NCBI GenBank assembly: GCA_044375955.1
Contig: JBILLS010000024.1
Location: 1-29,095, forward strand
Length of the DNA: 29,095 nucleotides
Origin: VGCC01 sp044375955
GTDB taxonomy: Bacteria > Actinomycetota > Actinomycetes > S36-B12
Direction of reading: 5' to 3'
The notes beneath the pieces are model-generated. The model was not told the origin of the DNA. It did no database searches and worked only from the letters and a program-made list of their open reading frames with translations. Positions 7,277 through 15,647 of the stretch are shown here, in pieces; position 1 is the first letter of the stretch, and the number at the start of each line of letters is the position of its first letter. The position numbers and the translations under genes are program-made.

Positions 7277-8971
7277 ATGTTCGGTGAACCGCCACCCCCT
7301 GGCGCTGTCCACGGTGGGGAGCACGTGATGGACGCCGCACGGGAGGCTGGCGCATCGACACTGTTCACCCTGAGCGGCGCGCACATCTTCCCGCTCTATG
7401 ACGCAGCCGTCGGCGGCAAAGAGACGGTGCAGCAGGCCGCGTCCCCGCGAGAGGCGCAGCGGGGTGGACCCGTCCATCTGATCGACGTACGTCACGAGCA
7501 GACGGCCGTGTTCGCCGCAGAAGCAACCGGCAAGTTGACCCGCAAAGCCGGGATCGCGGCCCTCACCGCGGGTCCAGGTGTCACCAACGGTGTCAGTGCC
7601 ATCGCCGGTGCTTGGTTCAACGGATCCCCGCTCGTGGTGCTCGGTGGCCGGGCACCGGACTACCGCTGGGGAGCGGGCGCCCTGCAGGAACTCGATCACC
7701 CGCCGATCCTCGAGTCGATCACCAAGGCATCGTGGACCGTCCACGACTCAGCTCAGATCCACGCTGATGTGTCGCGGGCATTCCGGCTGGCGAACGCGGC
7801 GCACCGCGGACCGGTATTCGTGGACATTCCGATGGACGTGTTGTTCACACCGTCTGTCGCCACTCCTGGCGGGGAACGGGGACAGAACCACGGGGATGTG
7901 AACACGGAAGCGATCGAGGCTGCAGCCCGGGTGATCGCTGGCGCCCATCACCCGGTGATCGTTATGGGCAGCGACACCTGGCAGGCCGGCGCCGTCGAAC
8001 AGGTGCGTGCACTCATTCACGAACTCAGGATTCCCGCAATCGCCAATGGGATGGGGCGTGGGATCCTCCCACCGAGTAATCCCCTGCTCGTCACGCGCGC
8101 ACGGTCGGCCGCCTTCAAGGGTGCAGACGTCGTCATGGTGATCGGGACACCTCTGGACTTCCGACTCAACTATGGAGACTTCAAAGACGCGCAGGTCGTG
8201 CATGTCGTCGATGACGTCTCCCAGGTGGCCGGGCACCTCCAGGCAACGAGTGTTGCGGGCGAACTTCCCGCCACTCTCGAGGCACTGACGCATGCCGTCG
8301 TTTCGCATGGTGGGCAGCGGAGAAGCGAGTGGCAGGCGTGGGCGGCGACACTCGCCGAACAGACTGCGCGTGCACGTGAGGGTGATGCCGAGGTCTTCAG
8401 CTCCAGTGCCGAACCCATCCACCCGGCAGCCATTTACGGCGAACTCATCCCCCGGCTCACCGACGACACCGTGGTGATCGGTGACGGCGGAGACTTCGTC
8501 TCCTTCGCAGGGAAATTCATCGAACCCGTACAGCCCGGCCGCTGGCTCGACCCGGGCCCCTACGGATGTCTCGGGACGGGCCCCGGTTACGCGATGGCCG
8601 CGAAACTCGTCCATCCCGAGTCCCCCGTGGTCCTTCTTGCCGGCGATGGTGCATTGGGGTTCTCCTTCATGGATCTCCAGTCACTCGTCACCCATCGCCT
8701 GCCCGTGGTGATCGTGGTGGGCAACAACTCTGGATGGGCACTCGAGCGTCATCCCATGCGAATGCTCTACGGCTACGACGTGATCGCGGATCTCCCGACC
8801 ACCGACTACGCCGAACTCATGATCGATCTCGGAGGGGGTGGCGAGACCGTGACGTCTTCAACCGACATCGGTCCAGCCCTCGATCGCGCCTTCGCGGCCG
8901 GAATCCCCTACCTGGTCGACATTCGCACCGATCCGGCCATCGCCTATCCGCGAAGCACCACCGGAATCTAG
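7277..8971 (+). CDS. Thiamine-diphosphate enzyme of the acetolactate synthase family
   Basis: A 564-residue ThDP-dependent enzyme with the three-domain layout of the family. The N-terminal pyrimidine-binding domain carries catalytic Glu74 in DVRHEQTAV. The central domain spans about residues 200-340. The C-terminal pyrophosphate-binding domain has the ThDP motif from GDGAL near residue 456 to GNN near 482. The overall pattern resembles the stand-alone acetohydroxyacid synthase-like proteins of mycobacteria (IlvX type) or oxalyl/hydroxyacyl-CoA lyases. No ilvN-type small subunit or other ilv gene is nearby, which argues against the main branched-chain pathway enzyme. The start ATG 7277 has AGGGAG four bases upstream, so this gene is not leaderless. 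Family confident; substrate unknown. Confidence 0.88.
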   Translation: MFGEPPPPGAVHGGEHVMDAAREAGASTLFTLSGAHIFPLYDAAVGGKETVQQAASPREAQRGGPVHLIDVRHEQTAVFAAEATGKLTRKAGIAALTAGPGVTNGVSAIAGAWFNGSPLVVLGGRAPDYRWGAGALQELDHPPILESITKASWTVHDSAQIHADVSRAFRLANAAHRGPVFVDIPMDVLFTPSVATPGGERGQNHGDVNTEAIEAAARVIAGAHHPVIVMGSDTWQAGAVEQVRALIHELRIPAIANGMGRGILPPSNPLLVTRARSAAFKGADVVMVIGTPLDFRLNYGDFKDAQVVHVVDDVSQVAGHLQATSVAGELPATLEALTHAVVSHGGQRRSEWQAWAATLAEQTARAREGDAEVFSSSAEPIHPAAIYGELIPRLTDDTVVIGDGGDFVSFAGKFIEPVQPGRWLDPGPYGCLGTGPGYAMAAKLVHPESPVVLLAGDGALGFSFMDLQSLVTHRLPVVIVVGNNSGWALERHPMRMLYGYDVIADLPTTDYAELMIDLGGGGETVTSSTDIGPALDRAFAAGIPYLVDIRTDPAIAYPRSTTGI

Positions 8972-8977
8972 GTCGAA

Positions 8978-9715
8978 CTACTCCCGCTCGGAGCCGGAAA
9001 CGAGGCGAGGAGTCATCTCCTCTGACGACCGGATGACTTTCCAGACGAGGACCGCGATCACGGCACCCACGAGGGGCGCAAGGATGAAGAGCCACACTTG
9101 AGAAAGCGCTGTGCCACCCTCGAACAAGGCCGGTCCGAGTGAACGCGCCGGGTTCACCGACGTACCCGTGAGCGGTATCCCCACCAGGTGCACCAGGGTG
9201 AGTGTGAATCCGATGGCGATTCCCGCGAATCCAGGTGCGGCTACGCGCTCGGTCACAAGGAGGATCACCAGAACAAAGGCCGCGGTGAGCAGCGCTTCGA
9301 GCACGAAGGCTCCTGCCATGTTGATGGCACCGTTGTCGTAGCTGTTGGTTCCGAGGGCACCGGTGTAGTCGGTGACCCCGAAACTCGCCACGAAGAGGCT
9401 GAGAATTCCGGCACCCAGAATCGCCCCGAGGAACTGCGCCACCCAATAGCCGACGGCCTCGGACGCAGGCATCCGTCGACCGAGCAGCATGGCGAGCGTG
9501 ACCGCCGGGTTCACGTGGGCACCCGACACGGGGCCGATGGCGTACGCAACCCCCAGGAGCACCAGACCGAACGCGAGCGCCACGCCCACCACACCCGATC
9601 CAGGTCCCCGACCATCCACGCCGACCACGGCTGCGATCCCAAAGACCGCCGCACCCACCGCAAGGAACACCAGCAGGAACGTTCCGACGAACTCGGCCAC
9701 GAGTTTGCGGATCAC
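8978..9715 (-). CDS. Aquaporin (AqpZ-like major intrinsic protein)
   Basis: A 245-residue channel with six helices and both half-helix motifs: HVNPAVT near residue 68 and SVNPARS near residue 188. Arg follows the second NPA as in selectivity filters of water channels. A DYTGALGTNSYDNGAINMAGAFV loop-like segment lies between helices 3 and 4. The start is GTG 9715, with AGGAGAGG about seven bases upstream; an overlapping ATG at 9717 is out of frame. It converges on the ThDP gene with a six-base gap. Likely a water or small neutral solute channel; it is different from the arsenic-linked MIP at 18677-19387. Confidence 0.9.
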   Translation of the reverse strand: MIRKLVAEFVGTFLLVFLAVGAAVFGIAAVVGVDGRGPGSGVVGVALAFGLVLLGVAYAIGPVSGAHVNPAVTLAMLLGRRMPASEAVGYWVAQFLGAILGAGILSLFVASFGVTDYTGALGTNSYDNGAINMAGAFVLEALLTAAFVLVILLVTERVAAPGFAGIAIGFTLTLVHLVGIPLTGTSVNPARSLGPALFEGGTALSQVWLFILAPLVGAVIAVLVWKVIRSSEEMTPRLVSGSERE

Positions 9716-9871
9716 ATCTACCCCTCTCCTAGGTGAGGGCAGGCTACGAGCGGCGGGAGATCAGAAGGGGTTCCCACGCCGCTGAGTACACGGCTGCGAG
9801 CCCAGGGACGGCGTGCCTGCACCGGTTCGCCCGCGATGATAGGCATGCTCTCCCCCATGAGTGAGGGAACA
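9716..9871. promoter_or_regulatory. Divergent upstream region of the aquaporin and a membrane protein
   Basis: On the minus strand TAGCCT at 9746-9741 is a likely -10 for the aquaporin, followed by the AGGAGAGG ribosome-binding site. An inverted repeat with 7-base arms (AGCGGCG at 9749-9755, CGCCGCT at 9777-9783) separated by 21 bases lies just upstream and could form a stem or bind a regulator. On the plus strand GAGGG at 9863-9867 precedes ATG 9872. Beyond these I see nothing. Confidence 0.4.
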
Positions 9872-10663
9872 ATGAACACGTTCAGTGTCGGCGGAGCCAT
9901 CAGCTTCGGCTGGAAGCGCACCTGGAAGAACTTCTGGTGGCTGCTCCTGGTGGGCATCATCTTCACCGCAATCAACGCGGGCATCGCCTTGATCACCGCG
10001 GGTGGGGACATGGCGACGATGGATTTCTCGAGTGAGGCCTCGCTGCAAGAGCAGCTGCAAAACACCGGTGGCCTGGCATTCGACCTCGTCGGTTCCATCG
10101 TCCAGGGCCTGGTCACCATCTTCCTCGCGCTCGGAGTGATCCGTATCGCGCTGGCTGTCACGTCCGGTGATCGGGTGCGCATCGGACGCCTGTGGTCTTT
10201 CGAGGGATTTGGACGCTACTTCTTTGGTGGCATCATCGTCAGCATCATCGTCACCATCGCCATCGCGATCCCGCTGCTGATCGGTATCGCGATCAGCGCA
10301 GCTACCGATCAGGTCGCATGGGCCATCATCCTGGGTGTGGTGGGCGTGATCATCGCGATCATCGTGAACCTCGGATTCAGCCTCTTCGGATACGTGATCA
10401 TCGACAAGAACGCCAAGGGGCTGTCCTCGCTGGGTGATTCGTGGCGGCTGGTGAAGCCGCACTTCGGCGGCTTCCTCGGACTGCACATCCTGATTGCGCT
10501 GATCATCATTGCGACCCTCATCGTCGCCGTGCTGCTCGGCATCCTGCTGATCTTCGTCGGGCTCCTCGTCACCCTGCCGGTGGCCGGTGTGCTCGCCTTC
10601 GGGATCCCGGCGTTCGCGCTGGCCTACGCCTACCGCACCCTCGCCGGCGAACCCGTCGCGTAA
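9872..10663 (+). CDS. Polytopic membrane protein, function unknown
   Basis: A 263-residue protein beginning MNTFSVGGAISFGWKRTWKN, followed by about five to six hydrophobic segments very rich in Ile, Val and Gly. An acidic/Gln-rich loop lies after helix 1 (about residues 47-62), and a cytosolic SLGDSWRLVKPHFGGF segment before the last two helices. The SFGWK start followed by a Trp-rich helix resembles uncharacterised membrane proteins of DUF975-like type, but I cannot assign a family. Starts at 9836, 9845 or 9857 are possible; 9872 is preferred because GAGGG lies four bases upstream. Its TAA stop forms part of the TAACCT hexamer used by the next gene. Confidence 0.72.
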   Translation: MNTFSVGGAISFGWKRTWKNFWWLLLVGIIFTAINAGIALITAGGDMATMDFSSEASLQEQLQNTGGLAFDLVGSIVQGLVTIFLALGVIRIALAVTSGDRVRIGRLWSFEGFGRYFFGGIIVSIIVTIAIAIPLLIGIAISAATDQVAWAIILGVVGVIIAIIVNLGFSLFGYVIIDKNAKGLSSLGDSWRLVKPHFGGFLGLHILIALIIIATLIVAVLLGILLIFVGLLVTLPVAGVLAFGIPAFALAYAYRTLAGEPVA

Positions 10664-10671
10664 CCTAGGTC

Positions 10672-10995
10672 ATGGCGCTCACACCGTCCGTCATCGCCGT
10701 GATCTTCACGAGTACGAGGACAACCGAATACGAGGCGGAATACCGGGCTGTATCCGAGTCCATGGATGACATGGTTCGGCGACAGCCCGGTTTCCTGTCG
10801 ATGGAGTCCGTGCGCGATCCCGTGACACGGCGCGGCGTGACCGTGTCCTACTGGGCCGACGAGGCTTCCGCCATCGCATGGAAGCAGGTGGCCGAACACT
10901 TGGAGGCGCAGCGCCAGGGACGCGAGCACTTCTACAGCGAGTACAGCGTCGTGGTGGCTACGGTCACCCGCGCGTACGACGCAGGTGGCACCTGA
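10672..10995 (+). CDS. Antibiotic-biosynthesis-monooxygenase (ABM) domain protein
   Basis: A 107-residue single-domain protein of the dimeric alpha/beta-barrel superfamily. Visible marks are the beta-strand SVIAVIFTS, a helix with MVRRQPGFLSMESVRDP, and WADEASAIAWKQVAEH, the usual ABM sequence order. Members include small monooxygenases and haem-degrading proteins, but many are uncharacterised; nothing here points to a substrate. TAACCT at 10661-10666 ends five bases before ATG 10672 and its first three bases are the stop codon of the preceding gene, so transcription is probably leaderless. Confidence 0.85.
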   Translation: MALTPSVIAVIFTSTRTTEYEAEYRAVSESMDDMVRRQPGFLSMESVRDPVTRRGVTVSYWADEASAIAWKQVAEHLEAQRQGREHFYSEYSVVVATVTRAYDAGGT

Positions 10996-11025
10996 CGGAG
11001 TCGGAACCTCCCGTAGGTTAGGGGC

Positions 11026-11358
11026 GTGGGTTTCTTCCGAAGTCGCGGCGTGATGATCACTCTCGTCGTGTTGCTCATCCTCGGGCTCGCCGGCGGCAGC
11101 ATCGCCTACTTCGTCTCCAGCAACTCGGCGGCACCCCCGGCCATCGACAAGGGCCAGGTGATCCAGAACCTCCCCGAGGCAGAGTTGATGTGGTTCAGCC
11201 AGCCACAAGACGTCAAGGATGAGATCTGTGGGGGCTTGGCGACCAACCCCGACGAGTACTACAACCTGATGAAGGAGACCTGGCTGAGGGACGGGAACAT
11301 GGATCCCGAGATGTTCGGGGCCCTCATCACCACGATCATCGACGACTGCGGTCTTTAG
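11026..11358 (+). CDS. Small single-pass exported protein, function unknown
   Basis: A 110-residue product with one N-terminal helix (about residues 10-31) followed by an acidic extracytoplasmic domain. The domain has two cysteines (ICGG and DDCGL near the end) that could form a disulfide. No family recognised. The start is GTG 11026; TAGGTT at 11014-11019 ends exactly six bases upstream and there is no ribosome-binding site. It is followed after seven bases by the SpoU methyltransferase gene. Confidence 0.72.
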   Translation: MGFFRSRGVMITLVVLLILGLAGGSIAYFVSSNSAAPPAIDKGQVIQNLPEAELMWFSQPQDVKDEICGGLATNPDEYYNLMKETWLRDGNMDPEMFGALITTIIDDCGL

Positions 11359-11365
11359 CCGATCC

Positions 11366-12199
11366 ATGGCACTCGTGCGCGTGACGGATCCCGAGGATCC
11401 GCGTCTGCAGGACTACGTCTCCCTCACCGATGTCGCACTGCGCTCCCGCCATGAACCCGAGTCCGGCATCTACATCGCGGAGAGTGCCGAGGTCATCCGA
11501 CGTGCCGTGGACGCGGGTCATCGGCCCCGCTCGATGCTCATGCAGGACACCTGGGTGGACCGGCTCGGGGACCTCATCGACACGGCAGACATCGACGTGC
11601 TCGTGGGCACGCGGGAGGTCCTTGAGCAGTTGACCGGATTCCACGTGCATCGCGGCGCCCTGGCCGCCATGCACCGTCCGAAGCTGCCGAGTGTCGACTC
11701 GGTCATTGCGACAGCACGTCGGCTGGTCATCCTGGAGGACCTCGTCGACCACACCAACGTCGGTGCGATCTTCCGATCCGCGGCAGGGCTGGGCATGGAT
11801 GCGGTTCTCGTGACGCCCCGCTGCGCGGACCCGCTCTACCGACGTAGCGTGCGGGTGTCCATGGGCGCGGTCTTCGCGGTCCCCTGGACGCGCATCGATC
11901 CCTGGCCAGGGAGCCTCGTCGGTCTTCGCGACAACGGATTCACGATCGCAGCGGTGACACCACGCAGCCCGAAGGCGATTCCGCTTTCCGAGTTCTCCGC
12001 AACGATCCCGGACCGTGTGGCGCTCATCCTCGGTGCAGAGGGCGATGGCCTGACCGCACCAGCCCTGTCGGAGGCCGACGTCGCCGTCAGCATTCCGATG
12101 CACGCAGGCATCGACTCCCTGAACGTTGCCGCAGCATCAGCGGTCGTGTTCTGGGCTCTCGCTACTCCGCGACCCGATCCACGCGTGCGGGGAAGCTGA
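11366..12199 (+). CDS. SpoU/TrmH-family RNA 2'-O-ribose methyltransferase
   Basis: A 277-residue SAM-dependent RNA methyltransferase. The N-terminal substrate-binding part is about residues 1-105. The C-terminal knotted SPOUT domain carries three family motifs: HTNVGAIFRSA near residue 130, RVSMGAVFAVP near 163, and LILGAEGDGL plus SIPM and SLNVAAASAV near 214-260. The target (tRNA or rRNA) cannot be told from sequence. It lies seven bases after the small exported protein gene and probably shares its transcript. Its 3' end overlaps the convergent DHA2 transporter gene by 38 bases. Confidence 0.92.
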   Translation: MALVRVTDPEDPRLQDYVSLTDVALRSRHEPESGIYIAESAEVIRRAVDAGHRPRSMLMQDTWVDRLGDLIDTADIDVLVGTREVLEQLTGFHVHRGALAAMHRPKLPSVDSVIATARRLVILEDLVDHTNVGAIFRSAAGLGMDAVLVTPRCADPLYRRSVRVSMGAVFAVPWTRIDPWPGSLVGLRDNGFTIAAVTPRSPKAIPLSEFSATIPDRVALILGAEGDGLTAPALSEADVAVSIPMHAGIDSLNVAAASAVVFWALATPRPDPRVRGS

Positions 12200-13679
12200 A
12201 CCAGGCGAAGACCGCACCCAGGGCCACGATGCCGGCCCCGATGAACAACGCCCAGTTCATTCCACCAACGAACGCATCACCGGCAACCGTGCGAAACACC
12301 GATGCTATGTCGGTGGGAAGTTGCTGCGCGGCAAGCGATGCCGATGCCAACGACTCGCGGGCGGCATCAAGCGAGGCAGGGGGCAGCACGCTCGCGGCAT
12401 CACCCGCATCCGTGATCGCTTCCTCGATGTTGCGCCGGTAGGTGAGGGACATCGCAGCACCCAGGATCGCGACCCCGAATGCCCCACCCAACTCGGACAT
12501 CGCGTCGTTAACCGCAGAGCCCATGCCGGCCCGCTCCGGGGGAACACTGGCCAGCACGCCGTTGGTGGCCTGCGGCAGCGTGAGCCCCAGTCCCAGCCCG
12601 ACGAGGAAGAACGTGCCCCCGACCAACGCGTAGGGCGCCGAGGCGGTGAGGGTGCTGAAGGAGAGGAGGCCGACGGTCACCACGACGAGACCCAGCACCA
12701 CGGTGGTGCGCGTGCCGATGCGGTCGGCGATGCGAGGGCTGAACAGTGACGCGAGGAGGAGACCACCGGCCCCCGGCACCACCGCGAGTCCGGATTCGAG
12801 GGGTGTCATGCCCTGAACCAGTTGCAGGAACTGGGGCAGGAAGAACATTGCGCCCATAAGTGCGAAATAGACGAGACCCACGGTGACCACAGCGGCCCGG
12901 AACAGTGGGAGGGCGAACAGGGTCATGGGCAGGAGCGGCCGCGGAGCCCGCCTCTCCCACCACACGAATAACCGCAGCAGGACAAGGGCCAGGGTCGCCG
13001 TGGTGATTGTGAACGCATCGATTCCGACCTCGGGAATCTCGATGATGGTGACGACGAGTGCGATCAGACCCGCACCGCAGAGAACGGCCCCGCGGACATC
13101 GAGACGCGGCTTAGCCGGGTCGGAGGATTCCGGCACGAAGGCGAGGGTGGCGAGCAGCATGAGCAGAGCCAGTGGCGGGTTGACCCAGAAGATCGCGTGC
13201 CAGGTGAAGTGCTCGAGGAGGAACCCCCCGACGATCGGACCGACGGCCACACCGACACCGGCCACCGCGGCCCAGATGCCGATGGCCTGCGCACGCTCGT
13301 GTGGGCTGGGGAATACCTGGACGAGGATGCTCAAAGTCGAGGGCATGATGCACGCGCCACCGAGGCCCATCAGACCCCGGCACAGGGTGAGGGTGAATGC
13401 ATCCTCGGCGATCACGGCCCCCAGCGAGGCCACGATGAAAATGACCAGCCCGACCACCAACAGCAGGCGACGACCGAGACGATCACCGAGCGCACCGGCG
13501 AGCAGCAGCGAGCCAGCGAAGACCACCGAGTAGGCATCCACGACCCACTGCAGCTGCGCGGTCGTGGCGCCGAGATCCTCCTGCAGGCGCGGTAATGCGA
13601 CGTTGACGATGGTGTTGTCCAGGGACACGAGTGCGAGTGCAGCGGAGAGCACTCCCAGGACGAGCCAGCGACGTGACAT
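12162..13679 (-). CDS. DHA2-family (EmrB/QacA) multidrug MFS transporter
   Basis: A 505-residue drug:H+ antiporter with about 14 helices, the usual length for the group. Helix 1 carries LDNTIVNVALP (family motif D1, with the Asp), the loop between helices 2 and 3 has GALGDRLGRR (motif A), and helix 5 has GVAVGPIVGGFL (motif C, typical of exporters). Long periplasmic residues near 410-470 are Ala/Ser-rich. No TetR-type regulator is adjacent. The start ATG 13679 is six bases after TAGCCT (13691-13686), a leaderless promoter whose TAG is also the stop of the upstream gene. The 3' end overlaps the SpoU gene by 38 bases. Confidence 0.92.
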   Translation of the reverse strand: MSRRWLVLGVLSAALALVSLDNTIVNVALPRLQEDLGATTAQLQWVVDAYSVVFAGSLLLAGALGDRLGRRLLLVVGLVIFIVASLGAVIAEDAFTLTLCRGLMGLGGACIMPSTLSILVQVFPSPHERAQAIGIWAAVAGVGVAVGPIVGGFLLEHFTWHAIFWVNPPLALLMLLATLAFVPESSDPAKPRLDVRGAVLCGAGLIALVVTIIEIPEVGIDAFTITTATLALVLLRLFVWWERRAPRPLLPMTLFALPLFRAAVVTVGLVYFALMGAMFFLPQFLQLVQGMTPLESGLAVVPGAGGLLLASLFSPRIADRIGTRTTVVLGLVVVTVGLLSFSTLTASAPYALVGGTFFLVGLGLGLTLPQATNGVLASVPPERAGMGSAVNDAMSELGGAFGVAILGAAMSLTYRRNIEEAITDAGDAASVLPPASLDAARESLASASLAAQQLPTDIASVFRTVAGDAFVGGMNWALFIGAGIVALGAVFAWFSFPARVDRVAE

Positions 13680-13688
13680 GTGCCGAGG

Positions 13689-14369
13689 CTAACGGCGTGG
13701 AGGCACCTGGATGGGTGGGACGTTCGTGAAGTCGATGCGCATCCGCTCCACCGCCCGACCCTTCGCGTTCTGCTGGATCAGGGAGGCACGGCCGCCGTCC
13801 GGCGCCACGGCGACCACAACGGTCGGGGGTTCGTCATCACGCGGTAACGGATTCGACGAGGTGACCGTGAACCAGCCGCGCGCATTGACCGATGTCGTGT
13901 AGCGGATACCAGGGGTGAGCCATGGCTGCCACGGGTTGTAGGAATAGAAGCGCGCGGTGTTCGTGATCGGATTCTCGTTCGCGCCGAACTTGTTGGCCGT
14001 CCACTTCTTGATCGGCGGGTCGCGGAAGTACTGCTTGCCCGAGGGAGTCGTGACCACGTCGGAGATCGGGCGGATACCCATGTTCCTGCCACCGCGGCCG
14101 ATGACCTCTGCGGAGTACAGACACCGGGATACCTGGGCTGCGTCAATGCGGCAGGTGATCCGTCCCTTCGGTGCGGTTGTCGTCGTCCGATAGGTGAGCG
14201 AACTCCTGCCCGCCCACGCCGTCCACGCGGCCATTGCTGCTGCCGGATCCTGCGGGAAGGTGGCGAGTGCTGCGGTCACCTCCGGGGGTGAGGGATCCGC
14301 GTGGGCTGCCGGGACGGACACCACCAAGGAGAGCGCCACCAGGGCGCCTAGGACAGGGAGTCGACGCAT
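13689..14369 (-). CDS. Secreted protein, function unknown
   Basis: A 226-residue product with a signal peptide (MRRLPVLGALVALSLVVS, cleavage probably after AHA). The mature part has an N-terminal Ala-rich helix and a beta-rich body with two cysteines (ITCRID and SRCLYS). Repeated strand-like segments such as SLTYRTTTTAPKG, and the ending RIDFTNVPPIQVP, give a feel of LolA/LppX-like secreted folds, but this is only an impression. An ATG at 14387 is in frame, but ATG 14369 gives a standard signal peptide and lies six bases after TATACA. Confidence 0.7.
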   Translation of the reverse strand: MRRLPVLGALVALSLVVSVPAAHADPSPPEVTAALATFPQDPAAAMAAWTAWAGRSSLTYRTTTTAPKGRITCRIDAAQVSRCLYSAEVIGRGGRNMGIRPISDVVTTPSGKQYFRDPPIKKWTANKFGANENPITNTARFYSYNPWQPWLTPGIRYTTSVNARGWFTVTSSNPLPRDDEPPTVVVAVAPDGGRASLIQQNAKGRAVERMRIDFTNVPPIQVPPRR

Positions 14370-14375
14370 ATGTCT

Positions 14376-14385
14376 TGTATAGCCC
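14376..14385. promoter_or_regulatory. Shared near-palindromic -10 for divergent genes
   Basis: The stretch TGTATAGC reads TATAGC on the plus strand (14378-14383) and GCTATACA on the minus strand, giving a -10-like hexamer in both directions. The minus-strand hexamer TATACA ends six bases before ATG 14369. The plus-strand one would start transcription near 14390, which excludes ATG 14370 and favours ATG 14403 for the esterase. Confidence 0.45.
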
Positions 14386-14402
14386 ATCGCACGCGCACGG
14401 AC

Positions 14403-15362
14403 ATGCCACGATGGGCCATGCTCGTGGGTGGAATCGACGCCGGTGTCATCGGCGCCTCACTGCGCCTGTTACCCGAGAGCCTGAAGCTCGCCGGGATCCC
14501 CAAGGACGACATCGTCGCCCGTCGGGATACATCCGGACCGATCGACGCCTTTCTCGCGGAGCGCTTCTATCCCTCCCCCGGCGTGACACACCGCGACGAG
14601 TGGATCGACAGTGGTCGCCTACGCCTACGGATTTACACGCCGGCACCGATGCCCAGTCGCGGTGTCCTCTACTACATCCACGGTGGCGGCCTGATCCTCT
14701 CCCATGTCGACGCCTACGACGCACGCTGCTCCTATTGGGCCGCGCATACGGGCTGCACTGTGGTGTCGGTCGACTATCGCCTCGCACCGGAGAACCCATA
14801 TCCGGCCGCGATCGACGACTGCATCACGGGACTTCTCTGGACCCACGAGCACTTGGCGGAGTTCGACGCCCGCACCCTCGGAGTCGCCGGGGACAGCGCG
14901 GGCGGGGGGCTTGCCGCGGCGACGGCACTGCGCAATCGTGACGTGAACCACCTCGATCTCGCCTGCCAGGTGCTGATCTACCCGATGCTCGATGATCGCA
15001 ACACCCACACCGATGAACGATTCGCGTCCCGACTCGTTCCGTGGACGTTCGAGGACAACTCGATCGGGTGGAATGCCTACCTGCAGGGCCGGGCCGGTGC
15101 ACCCGATATCCCCGCCTACGCGGCCCCTGCACGCGCCGAGTCCCTTGCCGGTCTCCCACCCACCTATATCGATACCGGATCGATGGACATCTTTCTCGAC
15201 GAAGACGTCGCGTATGCGAAGCGCCTCATCGACGATGGTGTTCCCGTGGAGGCACATATCTGGAATGGTGCCCTGCATGGTTTCGACTACATCGCACCGC
15301 GGATCGCGTTGTCACGTGCAGCATGGGACAAGCGCATCGCCTTCGTGCGATCACATCTGTGA
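14403..15362 (+). CDS. HSL-type alpha/beta hydrolase (esterase/lipase)
   Basis: A 319-residue hydrolase of the hormone-sensitive-lipase group (alpha/beta hydrolase fold-3). Oxyanion-hole motif HGGG is at residues 94-97, and the nucleophile elbow GDSAGG has Ser165. Asp262 or Asp266 (GSMDIFLDED) and His292 (GALHGFD) complete the triad. YRLAPENPYPAA near 125-136 is a family signature. No signal peptide, so probably cytosolic; the substrate is likely a short-chain ester. An in-frame ATG at 14370 would add 11 residues, but it precedes the likely -10. The next gene follows after six bases. Confidence 0.9.
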   Translation: MPRWAMLVGGIDAGVIGASLRLLPESLKLAGIPKDDIVARRDTSGPIDAFLAERFYPSPGVTHRDEWIDSGRLRLRIYTPAPMPSRGVLYYIHGGGLILSHVDAYDARCSYWAAHTGCTVVSVDYRLAPENPYPAAIDDCITGLLWTHEHLAEFDARTLGVAGDSAGGGLAAATALRNRDVNHLDLACQVLIYPMLDDRNTHTDERFASRLVPWTFEDNSIGWNAYLQGRAGAPDIPAYAAPARAESLAGLPPTYIDTGSMDIFLDEDVAYAKRLIDDGVPVEAHIWNGALHGFDYIAPRIALSRAAWDKRIAFVRSHL

Positions 15363-15368
15363 GGAATC

Positions 15369-15575
15369 GTGAGCGTTGACAATCTGTGGATCAACCTCGG
15401 CGCGATGCTCGCCGGGGTGCTCCTGATGTTCGGGTGGCATCTCTCCACTCATGCGTCGACACCTCAGGCCCGGAAGGTGTGGAACATCCTCCGGTTCGTG
15501 GCCTTGGGCTTCCTGATCCTCTGGCTGATCATCGTGGGGCCGACCCTCATCGGGGTGCTGTTCGACGGGCTGTGA
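15369..15575 (+). CDS. Small two-helix membrane protein
   Basis: A 68-residue protein with two hydrophobic segments (about 7-24 and 42-64) joined by a basic loop (STPQARKV). The start is GTG 15369, with GAGG five bases upstream and six bases after the esterase stop, so it is probably co-transcribed with it. No family recognised. Confidence 0.65.
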   Translation: MSVDNLWINLGAMLAGVLLMFGWHLSTHASTPQARKVWNILRFVALGFLILWLIIVGPTLIGVLFDGL

Positions 15576-15576
15576 G

Positions 15577-15590
15577 GGGACCTAGGTCCC
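15577..15590. promoter_or_regulatory. Perfect 14-base palindrome resembling a DosR/DevR box
   Basis: GGGACCTAGGTCCC is its own reverse complement. The known mycobacterial DosR box has the core GGGACTWWAGTCCC; the outer GGGAC and GTCCC halves match exactly and two inner positions differ. It lies about 64 bases before the start of the universal stress protein gene. A weaker half-matching copy lies 22 bases downstream (15599-15612). Function is inferred from the combination of motif and downstream genes; a short terminator stem for the preceding gene is an alternative. Confidence 0.5.
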
Positions 15591-15647
15591 ACCGCGTGAG
15601 GACCGGAGTGTCTTGCATCGCTGGCTGCACCCGGCAATAGTGAGTCC

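Noticed and set aside
6719..7744. 341-codon minus-strand open frame
   Set aside because: It is antisense to the secreted protein and the ThDP enzyme; no motif was found and composition is shadow-like.
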